DNA from: Amycolatopsis taiwanensis DSM 45107
GTDB lineage: Bacteria > Actinomycetota > Actinomycetes > Mycobacteriales > Pseudonocardiaceae
Direction: 5' to 3'
NCBI RefSeq assembly: GCF_000519205.1
Contig: NZ_JAFB01000014.1
Location: 186,001-250,000 of the forward strand
DNA length: 64,000 bases
The translations under genes and the position numbers were made by a program. The notes beneath the pieces are model-generated. The model searched no databases. It was not told the DNA's origin and was given only the letters and a program-made list of their open reading frames with translations. This document shows, one piece after another, positions 45,701 through 57,700 of the stretch (within the stretch, counting starts at the first letter, position 1; the number at the start of each line of letters is the position of its first letter).

Positions 45701-48700
45701 GACAAGATCTACATCATCGACCAGACCACCCACGAGGTCCTCTACGATCCCGAGACCTCGTCCGAGAGCAGGTGGAACGGCGGCCTCGCCCAAGCGATCG
45801 AGGCCAAACACGACTTGCCGATCCGGGATGATCCGGCCACCAACAAGAGTGTCACCGCCCAGGAACTGTATGCCCGGGATGGCTATCATCGGGTTGCGGG
45901 CGCGTCCGGGACCGCGTCGGGCAAGGAGGAGCTGTTCCGCAGCCAGGGCCTGTCCGATCAAATCGAGGAAATCCCGCGTTACTACGAGTCTCGCCTGACG
46001 AACACGGGCGACCATGTCACGGCCGGTGAGCCGGAGAAGCTCGACCAGATGGCCGAACACGTCCGAGACATGCAGCGGGACACCCAGCAACCGCAACTGG
46101 TCCTCACCCATCGCAACGACCTGGTGGCCGAGACCTCGGCGCGACTCGACGCCCTGGGGGTGGAGCACACGGCGATCGACGCCAAGTGGTTCCTCGAACA
46201 GGGCACCAACCGGGAAGCCGCGTTCAAAGAGGTGATCGACGCGGCCGGACAACCCGGCAAGGTCTTGGTCATCAACATGCAGGGCGCCCGCGGCGTCGAC
46301 ATCCCCATCAGCGACCAGGCAAAGGCACTCGGCGGGCTGCACGTGCGGGTAACCGCCCACTCCGGCTTGTCCCGTGATATCGACATACAAGCCGAAAACC
46401 GGGCCGCCCGCAGCGGCGACCCGGGCAGCGTGAGCTACTACATCTCCCCCGACGACGAAGTGTTCCGGCTATCGTCCAACCCCGACGTGCAACACGCCGT
46501 CATCCAATACACGCACGCCATGGAGACCCGCACCAACCTCGACCAGGCCGAACAGCGCCTCCGCGACCTTGTTCCCGACCTGCAGAGCAAAGCCGAACAG
46601 AACCTGGGCATCCACCGTCTCACCACCACCAGCCGGCCCAACGCCCCGCCTATCGCCGCACACGGTCCATCCACAACCTCTGACACCGCCCAGCCACAAC
46701 CCCCACCACAACCTCCTCCCACCGAGACGGCGCTGAGCAACGGCGCACGTCCAGCGGGCCCGCAGGCGCCCCTGTCGGCCGAAACGCCGCACCCGTCGGA
46801 TGCGGTGCCAAGCCGGCCTGACGGGCATGGTGGTGGCCACGGTACGGAGTTACGCCGCGAAGGTGTACCCGATCCGCGACAGGGCGGAAACGAGATCGGA
46901 AACACCACCGAAGTACCGGAACAGGCCGGTCACGACACAGCGGTGACACACAAGGACGACGTTCCCGATGGCGGCGGGGGACATCTCGCTGGACCGTCCG
47001 GTCCGGACGCTTTCGCCGCGCCGCCCGGATTGGACGATGCCGGTGGTAGTCCGGTCGCGGCCTTACACGACAGCGTGGACTGGTGGCGGCAGGCGATCCA
47101 CGAGGCGCCCGGCCGGGTCCAGGACACCCCGATTGAAGAGATGTTGGACCGGATCGAGTCGCATTTCCGCGCGCTGGACGATGCGACGAGAGGTGCCGGC
47201 CCGGAGCCCGGCAAGGAGTTGCTGCGTAACCTGAGTTACCACGTGGAGGCGTTCAACGAGATCGTGCACCGGCACCTGCCGGGTCAGCGCGAACTGCCCG
47301 ATCCGTTGAGCCCGGAGGCCTTGCGACGGTTCGGTCGCGAGGACCCGGTGGCGTATTTCGCCTACCGCGCGATGAATCCGGACGCGAGCTACTCCGATTA
47401 TGTTTCCTGGCAGGACGACCCCTCGGGCCAGTCCCTTTGGGACCGGATCGGCGAGCGCAACTTCCTGGACGCCAGCCTGGCCGACGTCTACACCAGGACT
47501 CAGCGGGTGCGCCGCATCATCACCCTGGAAGCGGGCTCGCGCGCCGGACAACCCGACCTTGCGGACCTCGACGCGGAGGGGCCCGCCACAGACTTGGTGA
47601 AGTTGCGGCAGAGATCCGGTGAAGTCGATTTCGACGAGGTGAGGCGGCGTTCGCGGGACTGGCTTGAAGATCTTTCGCGTAGTGATCCCGATGCGCGTGA
47701 GCAGCTCGATCGATTCCTCAACGCGGCCCGTGGAGTCTCGCGCATTACCGATGACGCCCTGAACCGGTACCTGATGTACTTGGCTCGCTGGCACGGAAAT
47801 CCGCCGGTGCGGGACTCCGACGTCGTGCACGAAGGCGAACTCGACTTCGACACCGTGCTGGCCGGGGTGCGGCAGGCCGTCGCCGCCGTGCCCGAGGCGC
47901 CCGAGCCGGTGGTGCTCTATCGCGGGATGCATGTCGAAGACCCCGGGGCGCTCCCGGAGGTCGGCGATGTGGTCAAGGACCCGAGGCTGGCCTACGCCTC
48001 CTACAGTTCGGATATCGCCGCGGAGCACTTTACCGGTGATCGCGGTATCGGTGTTCTGGAGATCATCACCACGCGGCGGGGTGCTCCGCTGGCCGCGACC
48101 TCACTAGTTCGCGACACGTTGCGGGAACACCTGATCGATCCTGGGGACCCCAGGGTCGTGCGGGAAAAGTTCACCATCGCGGGGCCCCATGGGAAGCCGT
48201 TGGTCGTGTTGGTGGAGGAGGCCGAAAGCGCGCGGCGGGGAAGCATATCGTCGTCTGTGGATGTGGTGCCGTCTGGCGAGGCGTTGTCCGCGGCATTGAA
48301 TCACGGGATGGGTTCCGGAGGGCGGGATCATGCGGACCTGTCCACCGGCGGAGGCGAGAGGGCTCAGGAAGGCGCTGACGAGCTTCCACGGTCCGATTCG
48401 GACGGTTCCGGCGCGCCGGTTGCCGAGGAAGTGGCACACCGGAACCTGCTGGACCTGCTCAATGGCGAGGACCGCGATACCGCCGACGAGACGTACGGGA
48501 TTTACTACGACCAGCCCGGCCGGCGCGGGTACATCCAACGAAGGCGGGATGCGCCGACCTTCCAGGGGCACAAGGTGCCGTTGATCAAACGGGGGACGGA
48601 CGGTCGTTACCAGATCAGGCCGGCTACCCCCGAAGCGGTTAAATCTTCCTATCACGATATTCCACCAGTGGTCGGGCACCGCGGGACCCTGGACGCGACC

Positions 48701-51700
48701 GACTTGGCCGACGCCGATTGGATGGCCAGGGAACGGCCCGGCATCCAGGCGTCGGCGGCCGAGGCGAAAGACTCGGTGGCAGGCAACCCCCATCCGGGCC
48801 GGGAGTGGGACGAGTTCGACCAGAGCGGTTTCACTTCGGTTCGTAATCGGATCGGGGAGCCGCTCGGCGAACTCGCGGCCAGGCACGCGATCCGGGACCT
48901 GGCCGCGCGACTGCCGGACGGTTACCGGATCGAGCCGGTCGACATTCCGGCCGCCGGTGCCGCACGCTTCGACCAGGTCTACCGGCTCGTCGGCCCTGAC
49001 GGTCACGTCAAGTACATAGTGCTGGAAGCCAAGGGACCGAGTGCGGGACTGGTGCCCCGGCAGGGGCCGGCCGGCGACCCGAACCACTATCTGCAGGGAC
49101 ACCGGCAGTACCTCCGGTCGATCGCCGAGGCCATGCAGGGCCCGGAACGCGGCGATGCGGAAGCGGCCATGGGCCGGGCGCTGGCGGAGGCCCTGGACCA
49201 ACAGGACATCGAGTACTTCAGCGTGCGGGCGACCGTCGAGAACGTCGATGGAGTCGACCGGTACGCCGGCTACGAGATGAAGCAGTTCAACCTCGGGTAT
49301 CCCTCAGCGCTGCAGGCATTGGCCGCTGCGGCGGCGTTGCCGCTGCCCGGTATCTCCGACCAAGAGCGCACCGTCATCAGATTTGACAAGGCAACCCGGG
49401 CGGAAATCGCCCAGTTTGCCAGGTATGGCGCGCAGGCGATCGCCGACCGGCTCGGGATCGATGAATCGGTGGTCGTCGACCGGATCAATGAGCTGGCCGA
49501 AAACGCGTTCGTGCTCGACGATCAAGGACTGGCCGAGGCCTTCCGCGACGACCCTGTCGCAACCGAGCGGATCAGGCCGTATCTCGGTGCCCGTGCTGTC
49601 TTTGACTGGGGTAGCGGCCTTGTCGGTTTGGCCCCGGGTTATTCGCTGGCTCATGTCACCGCGGCTTTGGTGAAGGAGGTTGTCACTTCACTGCGGCCGA
49701 CGACGCCGATCGACGATATCCGGGCGCTCGGGATCACCGACCGAGATCGTCTGGAGTGGTTGGCGCGGGAGGTAACGTTCACCCGGGAGGTCGAGGACCA
49801 CCGGGTGGTGGCGGCGTGGATGAAGGCGCTGGGGCCGCGGGTTCATCCCGCGTTCGCCGAGGTGCGAACGTGGCATGATGCCCTGTTGGCGGGTTTGGTG
49901 CGGTCCCAGGTAGAAATCCTCGGGCACCCGGGCCACGTCCTGTCTGCTTTGGACGGTGGACGTGCTCCGGTCGAGCCGAACCCGAGTGCCGACCCATTCG
50001 GCTACGGTTACCACCGGGCGGTGAACATCGTCCTGGACGATCCCGACGCGAAGTACCGGTTGCTCCTGGCGGATGTCGATCTGGGCGAGTTGTACGGGCG
50101 GTTCGGGAGTGATCTGCATTCGGCCGTGCTTGTTGCCGGTGAGTACGGGATGGACCACCTGCGTGCCCTGTACGAGCGTTTGGCGGGGCGGCCGTGGTCG
50201 GAGCCGGTGGTTCTTTCGAGTGTGGGGCGGCATGCGAGTGATGGCCTGGCTGGTGCGCTGGCCGAAGTTCCTCCGCTTCTCGAGCCGCGCTTTGCGCGCG
50301 ACGCCATGCCGTGGTTCGGTTTTGATCCGCTTAGTACCGAAGATGTGGCTCAATTCCGCCGCCTGTTGGTAAGCGCGGGCCTGCCTGCGGAGCCGTCGAC
50401 GGCGGAACTGGTGGCGTTGCGCGAGGTCGCGTTCAACCTCATCGATGCGCTCGATTTCCCCGGAGACCTGGCCGGACGGCGGAATTTCCTGGCAACCCGC
50501 CCCGACGAGGTGGGCGAAAAGGTACGTCAGGAGCTTCAATCTACTCTCGCCGCGGCCCAAGGGTCCATAGCGGACGCTTCGTTCGAGCACTGGCGAGACG
50601 ACTTGTCGCAGCTGCTTCGCGAAGATCCGCGATTTGTCGGGCTGCTTGACGAGATGCTGAGCGGAGAAGCGAATGCGGACACGGTCGGGTGGCTGCATGA
50701 ATTGCTACCGGACGAGGTGCTCCGAGAGCTTTTCTCGGCGGAAGAAATCGAACAACACCGCGCGTTGGCCACGACCGTGTTCGATCTGGTCGCGCGGGTG
50801 TTGGACGTGGTCGACGCCCAGTTCGGCCGGGGACCCGATACCCCGAAGGAGCACACCGGGCCGTTCTGGCAGCAGGTTGTGCACACCTACAACAACGGAG
50901 AACACAGTCGGCAGGACCTCGAAAACATCGTCGCTTACCTGCTGTGGCGTGCGCGCGAGTCTGACCCCGGCGCAACGCTGGAACGGTTGTTGGCCGCACT
51001 GTTGGTCGCGGCCGTCCACGATGTGGCGCAGGGACACGGCCGGGGTATGGATGAGCGGTTCGCCGCGGCGGTCGCGGTGGAACTGCTGGAGCGTAGTCCC
51101 TATCCGTTCAGCGAAGAGCTGAAGGAAGAGGTCTACCACGCGATTCTCGCGACCCGGATCGATGCGGTAACCAAGGAACAGACCGTCGATCCGGCCAAGC
51201 CCGGCATACTGCTGCAAACCGCGATGGCCTTCGCCGACTTGAAGCTGGGCCGTCGGGCGGCCCCGTTGATGGGGCTGGGGCTGGCGGCCATGGACTTCGG
51301 CAAGCCGGGCAACAGGTTCGTGAAGAAGTACGGCACCACGTTGCAGGAGGAGCTGGACCAGGCCCTGCGGGAGGGCTTCGACCTGGGCGAGGGCTCGACC
51401 GCGGACTTTGTGCGGCTGATCGACTGGTCTCGTCCCCTTTTCGAGGCGTTCAAGGATTTCGTCGACGGCCAGGTGGCGCTGTTCAAGAACCATGCCGGTG
51501 CTGATCCGCGCGCCGAGGACCGGACCGTCCGGCAAGAAAACATCGAGTTCCTGGAAGGAATCTCCCGGCGGCTCCGCGCCAACGAGATCACCGCGGCGGA
51601 TGCCTACCAGGAAGCAGCCGAGCATGCTCGGGCGGATTCTCAATACTTCGCACGCGTTACGCGACAGCGCTCCGCTGAACGGCCGGCCGGACCGGAGGAC

Positions 51701-54700
51701 TACCTCGCTGCGGCGCGGGTGGCCGTCCACGATCCCCAACTCGACGAGCAATGGCAGGACGACCGGGTACGCATCGCGTTCCTGGCCGAGCGCGGAGACC
51801 TCATCGCCGGTGAGGCCGACCGGCTGAGGGCGCGACGCGCCGAGGCACTTCGTGAAGCCGCGGCCGCGGAGATTCGGCTGCCGTTCCTGCGCGCTCGGGC
51901 GGAGACGCTGCGGCGGCAGGCGGATGCATACGACGCTGCCGGGGAGGACTTGAAGGCCAGTCAGGCCCGTGACGACGCCCAGGGCTTCGAACAGGAAGCT
52001 GAGCAGCAGGCTGAAATCGTCGAGGCGGAGCGGGCGAAGGCGCACGTGGCCGAGGCCGACCTCGCCGTACGGCGGCTGGTGCAGAAGCAGATCGCCGAGG
52101 AACTGGGCGCACGTCGCGACGCGATCCTCGGCCGGATCGCCGACGCAGCCGATCGACCCGCGACCGGGTGGGCGCCACACGGTGTGGCGGAGCGCGCCCG
52201 CGCGTTCGACGAGACCGTGCACTGGGTCGAGAACGAGGTGAAGCTCGCGACTCTGCGGGATGTGGAAGCGGCACAACACCCAGGCCACGTCGCGGCCGGC
52301 GCAGCGCGTGCCCGGGAGGCCACCCGCGCCGGCCAGCGAGAGGAACTGGCACAGCACTATGGACGGTTGCGCGACGAAGCCCGGACCGCCCGTGCCAAAG
52401 CCGCGGACCACCAGGCCAGGCACGCCGTCGAGGCGCCCAACACCCCCCAGGGGCTGGCGCACATCGCGGAACGGAAGGCCGAGCGGGTAGCCGCGTGGTC
52501 GGAGCTGCTCGTCAGGCAGCGCGAGCGCAAGCGCGTCCAGCAGCAGGCGGCGCGGCCCGGCGAGGAGCTCGAGCTGTTGGATCAGCGGATCCAGGCGTTG
52601 CGTGACAAGCTCAAGACTCCCCTCACCGAGTATGCGATGCACCGCAGCGAGGCCACGCGGTACCGGCAGCTCGCCGACACGCTCGACGCGGCCGCCGATG
52701 ATCTGGCCCGGCAGGTGGACGCACTGGAGCCGAGCGGCATACCACCGGAGAACGGCCCGGCTGCTGTCGCGATACGGAATCGTGCAGAACGGACCACCCG
52801 GTCGTGGCGGGCCACGGCCGAGGAGAAGTGGTCCGCGGTTGACCGGTCCCGGGCGGCCTATGTGAACGCGGGCATCCCTTTCCGCGGCACTCGGTCGAGC
52901 CGGGTCGAGCGGGCGGGCACGGCTGGGCCCGGCGAAGCCGCCATCCGGGAGCGGGAGCTGGCGGAGGCGGACGTCGCGCGTGCGGGCCTTCTCGGTGACT
53001 CGACTGAGGAACGCCGGCTGGTGCTGGCGATCGGCGACACTCACGCCGAGATCAGCCGGGCCATGCGGGACCTGTCTGAGCTGACCGAGCAATGGCGGCG
53101 CGGGACCGGTGTCGCCTCCGGTCAGCTGAACTGGCTGCAGCAGGAGAGCGGCGAACTCGCGCGGCTGTACGACAAGCTGACCAGGTTGCGGGCGGAGCTG
53201 GTTGCCGAGCGGAACCTGCTCGTCGCCGAACAGGAAGTCACCGAGGCTCGTCGCGCGCTCGCCAGGCGCATGGACGAATGGGCCCAGGCGATACTGGACC
53301 GGACCGCCGATCCGACGGTGCCCAAGGGCGCCGCCGAAAACGCCAAGCGGCGGCTGGAGCGGGCCGAAGCAGCGGTGCGGCAGGCCACGCTGCGGGTACG
53401 CGAGCTGGCCGAAAACCGGCAGCCTCACGGCACTGCGACCCCTGGAGCCGGAGTGTCCATTCCGGACATCACGGCCACGCCGCGAAGCGGAGACGAAGCG
53501 GGCGCCGCGGACGCGGACACCCTCCAGCAGGCGCTGGATTTGGCGCGGGAGCTGAGCCGGGACGGGCACGCGGCACCGGACCGGACGTATCAGGCCGGGC
53601 ACGAACTGGCCGCCGGCGAGTGGCCGCACGACGACACACGCATGTTCCTCGAACAGGCCGAGGCCAGGGCGGCAGCGGCCGGGCTGGTCACCGAGGCGGG
53701 CTTCGAGCGGGATCTGCTGAACCGCATCGCCGAGTCCGGCAATCGGATCAAGGCACTGTCCCTCGCCCGCGACGCCGGGGCACGGGGCGTGCGCCAACTG
53801 GCCGAGACACTCGAGTCGGAGGGAACCGACCCCGTTCGCGGCGGCGAGGTTCTGCGTGCGCTGACCGCCTATATCGCCGAGGTCAACGAGGTAGTCCGCG
53901 CGCTGCGTGCCGAGACTCGCGAACTGGAGCATCTGCGCGATCTGCGTGACATGGCACGCGCTGGGCGGCGGCCGAGCGGCCAGTCCGCTACGGCGCAGCA
54001 GGAAGAGACGGAGGCGGAGCGGGAGGCACCACCCGACCCCACCGAGCCGGTTCCGTCCAGCGGCATCGACGTCGGTCCGTCAGCCGCCAATGCGAGGCCC
54101 GAGCGCATCGACTTCCGCCGGGTTCGTGCGGCGGCGGTCCTCCCTCAGTCCCGTGGCTTGCGTGAGGTTGCCGACGCGGTCGCCGAGGGCGTCGCCAAGA
54201 CCCGCGCGGCGGCGGAACAGGCCCGAGCTGCCTACGCAGACGCTTTGCGGGCGATCGACGAGGACGAGACCTACCTGCCGTGGGTGGCGCGGCGCCTGAG
54301 CGAGCTCACCGGCCTTCCCACCGACGCCGACCCGATCCTGGGAATTCTCGCGACGGTCTATCAGCTGGCTCCGCTGGAAGTTCTCGGGTTGGTGCTGGAA
54401 CCGCGGGACGTGCTCCAGAAGCGTGCCGTGACCGTCCCGCCGCCGGCCCTTGCCCGGCGGATCATCGACAAGCCGGCCGACACCATGCTGCGCGTGATCG
54501 CCGGGCACCGCGCGCGGCTCCTGGCGACCGCGGAGGAAAAGGCCCCCCGCGTGGAGGCGGCCGAACGGGACTGGGCCGCGGCACGCGACCGGGCGCTTCG
54601 GGAGGTCGATGAGGCGCAGCGCAGCGCGATCGACGATGGACTGCCGCGGTGGGCGGCGCATCAGTTGGTCACCCAGGCGCGGAACCACCTCGCGGATGAG

Positions 54701-57700
54701 GGCAGCCGACCGGTGTTCGACCCGAAGCCGGATGAACCCCGGTTGGCGAAGTCGTTCGGTTCGACCGGCCGCAGCGCCCGGAATGTGGTGGGGGTCCGGC
54801 GGGAGCTGGCGAAGGCGGTGAAGGCCGCCGAGCCCTCGCGTCGGCATGCCGAGCGTGAATACCGTGCCGCGGCGGCGGAGTTGCGGTTGGCGAGGTCGAA
54901 GCTGGCCGGCCGTAAGAGTGTGGCATCGGGTTTGCTGCGTGGAGCGGGCGCCGTCGAGGTCTCCGGCACGGCGGCGAAGGCCCTGGACCTGCCGGTCCGG
55001 TACGTGGTCGCTCGCCGCGCGACGGGAGAGACCACGGCCCAGACGCCGACCGGTGGCAGCCTGAGTGAGCGCCTGCGCGAAATCACTGATCGGATCCGGG
55101 AGGACGAGGCCCGGCTGAACCGGGCGATCAACGCCTACCTGGACGCCGAACGCAACCGGGACGTAGCCCATCAGGTCTATGTCGAAGAAGTCCGTGACGC
55201 GGTCATGCAAGCAAGCGATCACGGGGTCCGGCTGGGCGTCATCGCCCGGCGAACCGGCTTGACCCACGCCGAGGTCACGGAGATCACTCGCCGGGTGGTC
55301 AGCCCGGGAACGTCGGAGACACCGCCACGATATCGGTTGCCCGTGGTGGACGCTGCGCTGGAGTCGCGCGCGTTTCTGGCGCGTGCCGGGCGCCGGATGT
55401 TCCGCCTCAGCGCGATCGTGCCCGATGTCCCGGAACTGATTCGATACTTCGACTCGCTCGATCCCGACGACCCGGCTTCCGTGGACGCTTTGCGGGCGAA
55501 GGGCGTCTCGGAGGCCACTGTCACGGCGTTGTTCCGGAACCGCTTGTCCACCAAGGGGATGAGCGACGTCCATCATCATTTGCTGTCCTACGCGCTGGAC
55601 AACCAGTTCCTCGGTGCCGGTAACGAGCGCTCGGACCGTGATCCGTCTCGGGTGGCGAAGGCGCTGAAGTGGCTCAGGGGCGGGTCGAAGCCGAGCCTGG
55701 CCGAAAAACAGCTGCGATATCGGGAGGAGTTGGGTGACGAGGGCCGGATTCTGTACTCGCCGATCCGTGAGCGGGCTTTCGGTCTGGCGGCGGCCAGTGG
55801 GGCGACCTATTACGGGCTGATCAATGGCTTGCGGGCCGGCTTGATCGACAAGAAGGGCTTGCTGGAACTGCAGGGCAAGCTGGCCGATGCGTTGATGTTC
55901 AAGATGTATCGTGAGCTGCCGGCGGATGTGCGGTGGCGGGCGGACGCCGGCGTCGTCGGCACACGGTGGGACATTCCGGGCGCGCACGGTTACGACCAGT
56001 TGATGCTGATGCTCGAAGGCGCCGCCAAGGGGGTCGAGCAGACGGCCGACAAAGAGGCCATCGGACAACTACTCGGGGATCAGGCCAATACCATTTACCA
56101 CCGGGACTGGATCGCCCATCTCCAGCGCACGGTCGCCGCGGCGGTGCAGGTCAAGACGGACCTCGAGGCGGGCCGGTTCACTGACGAGCACGACGCGGCA
56201 CGGGCGCGCGACCTGGTGGTGGCCGCGGACGGGCTCTCGGCGCTGGGCCAGGTCGATTTCCTCGAACGCCTGGTTGACAACGGCGAGATGCTGCGGGCGT
56301 TGCTGCGATCGGCGGATCGTTCAGAGCTGGCGGACAGCCTGCCTGAAGAAGTGCCGGACATGTTCAACCCGCATTTCCTGGAGAAGATGCGGGCCAACCG
56401 GGACACCGGGCAGACGACGCTGCTGCATCACGACAACGGGTGGGCACAGCTCGGACTCAACGGATTGTTCCAGTCCACGGCGCCGGACGAACGCGGGCTG
56501 ATGCCGATGATGGCATTGCTCAAGCATCACCCCGAGTTCCGCGACAACCGCCTGGTGTGGGCGCACCTGGGAGTGGGCAACTGGACTTACCTGACCGTCG
56601 AGCACCTCGACCGGCTGGAGCGGATGCTCGACCTCTTCCCCGGACTGCACTACGACTTCTCCTGGACACCGTTGGGGCAGTACCTGCACGACGATCCGGC
56701 GGTGGCCGCGCGGTTCATCGAGTTCGCCGCGAAGCACCAGGACCGGCTGCTGTACGGCTCGGACGGCATCAGCATGATGCCCAGCGCTCAGATGTGGCGG
56801 CACTGGACCGAACTGGAACCGGTTCTCGTGGCCATCATGGAACGCTACCCGGACGGCCCGGAAATCGTCCGCAAGATCACCGGCGGGAATTATGTCCGGC
56901 TGATGGACGATGCCGAGCGTGCTGCCAGCCAACGGTTTGTCGACGAGTACTTCTCGGATTACCACGATGCGTGGGTGGAGCTGATATCGGAATTCCCGGA
57001 GTCGTTCCAACGGGCGTTCCACGAGCGGGCGCAGCGGTTGCGGCAGTTCTTCGAGCCCGACCCCACGCGTGCCCTCGGCCCTGGCGTGGGTCCCGAGGAA
57101 TGGGGAGGAGACTGGCGACGTAATCCCCAGATCGAGTCCGCGATCAATGCCTACCAGATCGTGTATGGCGACTTCTCACTCGCCAAGGCCGCCAAGGTCG
57201 TGCGCTCGGATTTCGTGCGGCAGATCCGGACGAAGGTCGCCGGCTACTGGCAGAACCGGCAGGAACGCGGCGGGCTGCGACCGGTGGAGACAGCCGAGGG
57301 CCTGGGCATGGAGAAAACCGTGCAAGCCCTGGCGTCGGCGCATTACGCATTGAAGGCCGCCGAAGGGATGTCGCCGGAACAGCGGCAGGAACTCGTCGAG
57401 CGAGTGTTGCACGATGTGGAAAACACCGAGCGCGGTCGTTATGAAGCCGCTGCCGCCATGAGCCGGCTTCACCAGTTGTGGCGCCGCCGCGCCCTCATCG
57501 GCTGGACCACGGTGGCGAGCACCGCGGCGGCCGGTGTCACGGCATACACGATGGGGCTCACTCCGGCCTTGACGGCGGGTGCGGTCGGCCTGTCGAACGG
57601 TATCGGTTTCGTGGTGCGTTCGGTGCTGACGAATATCAAGAACGCGCATACGACGGAAATCCGGACTACGACCGAATCGCTCATGGAGCGAGAACGGACC

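Noticed and set aside
50705-53932. Leftward frame of 1,075 codons and similar long ones (for example 40577-42859, 54080-56068)
   Set aside because: Antisense to the giant gene in high-GC DNA; low-complexity Arg/Gly/Val sequence without motifs.
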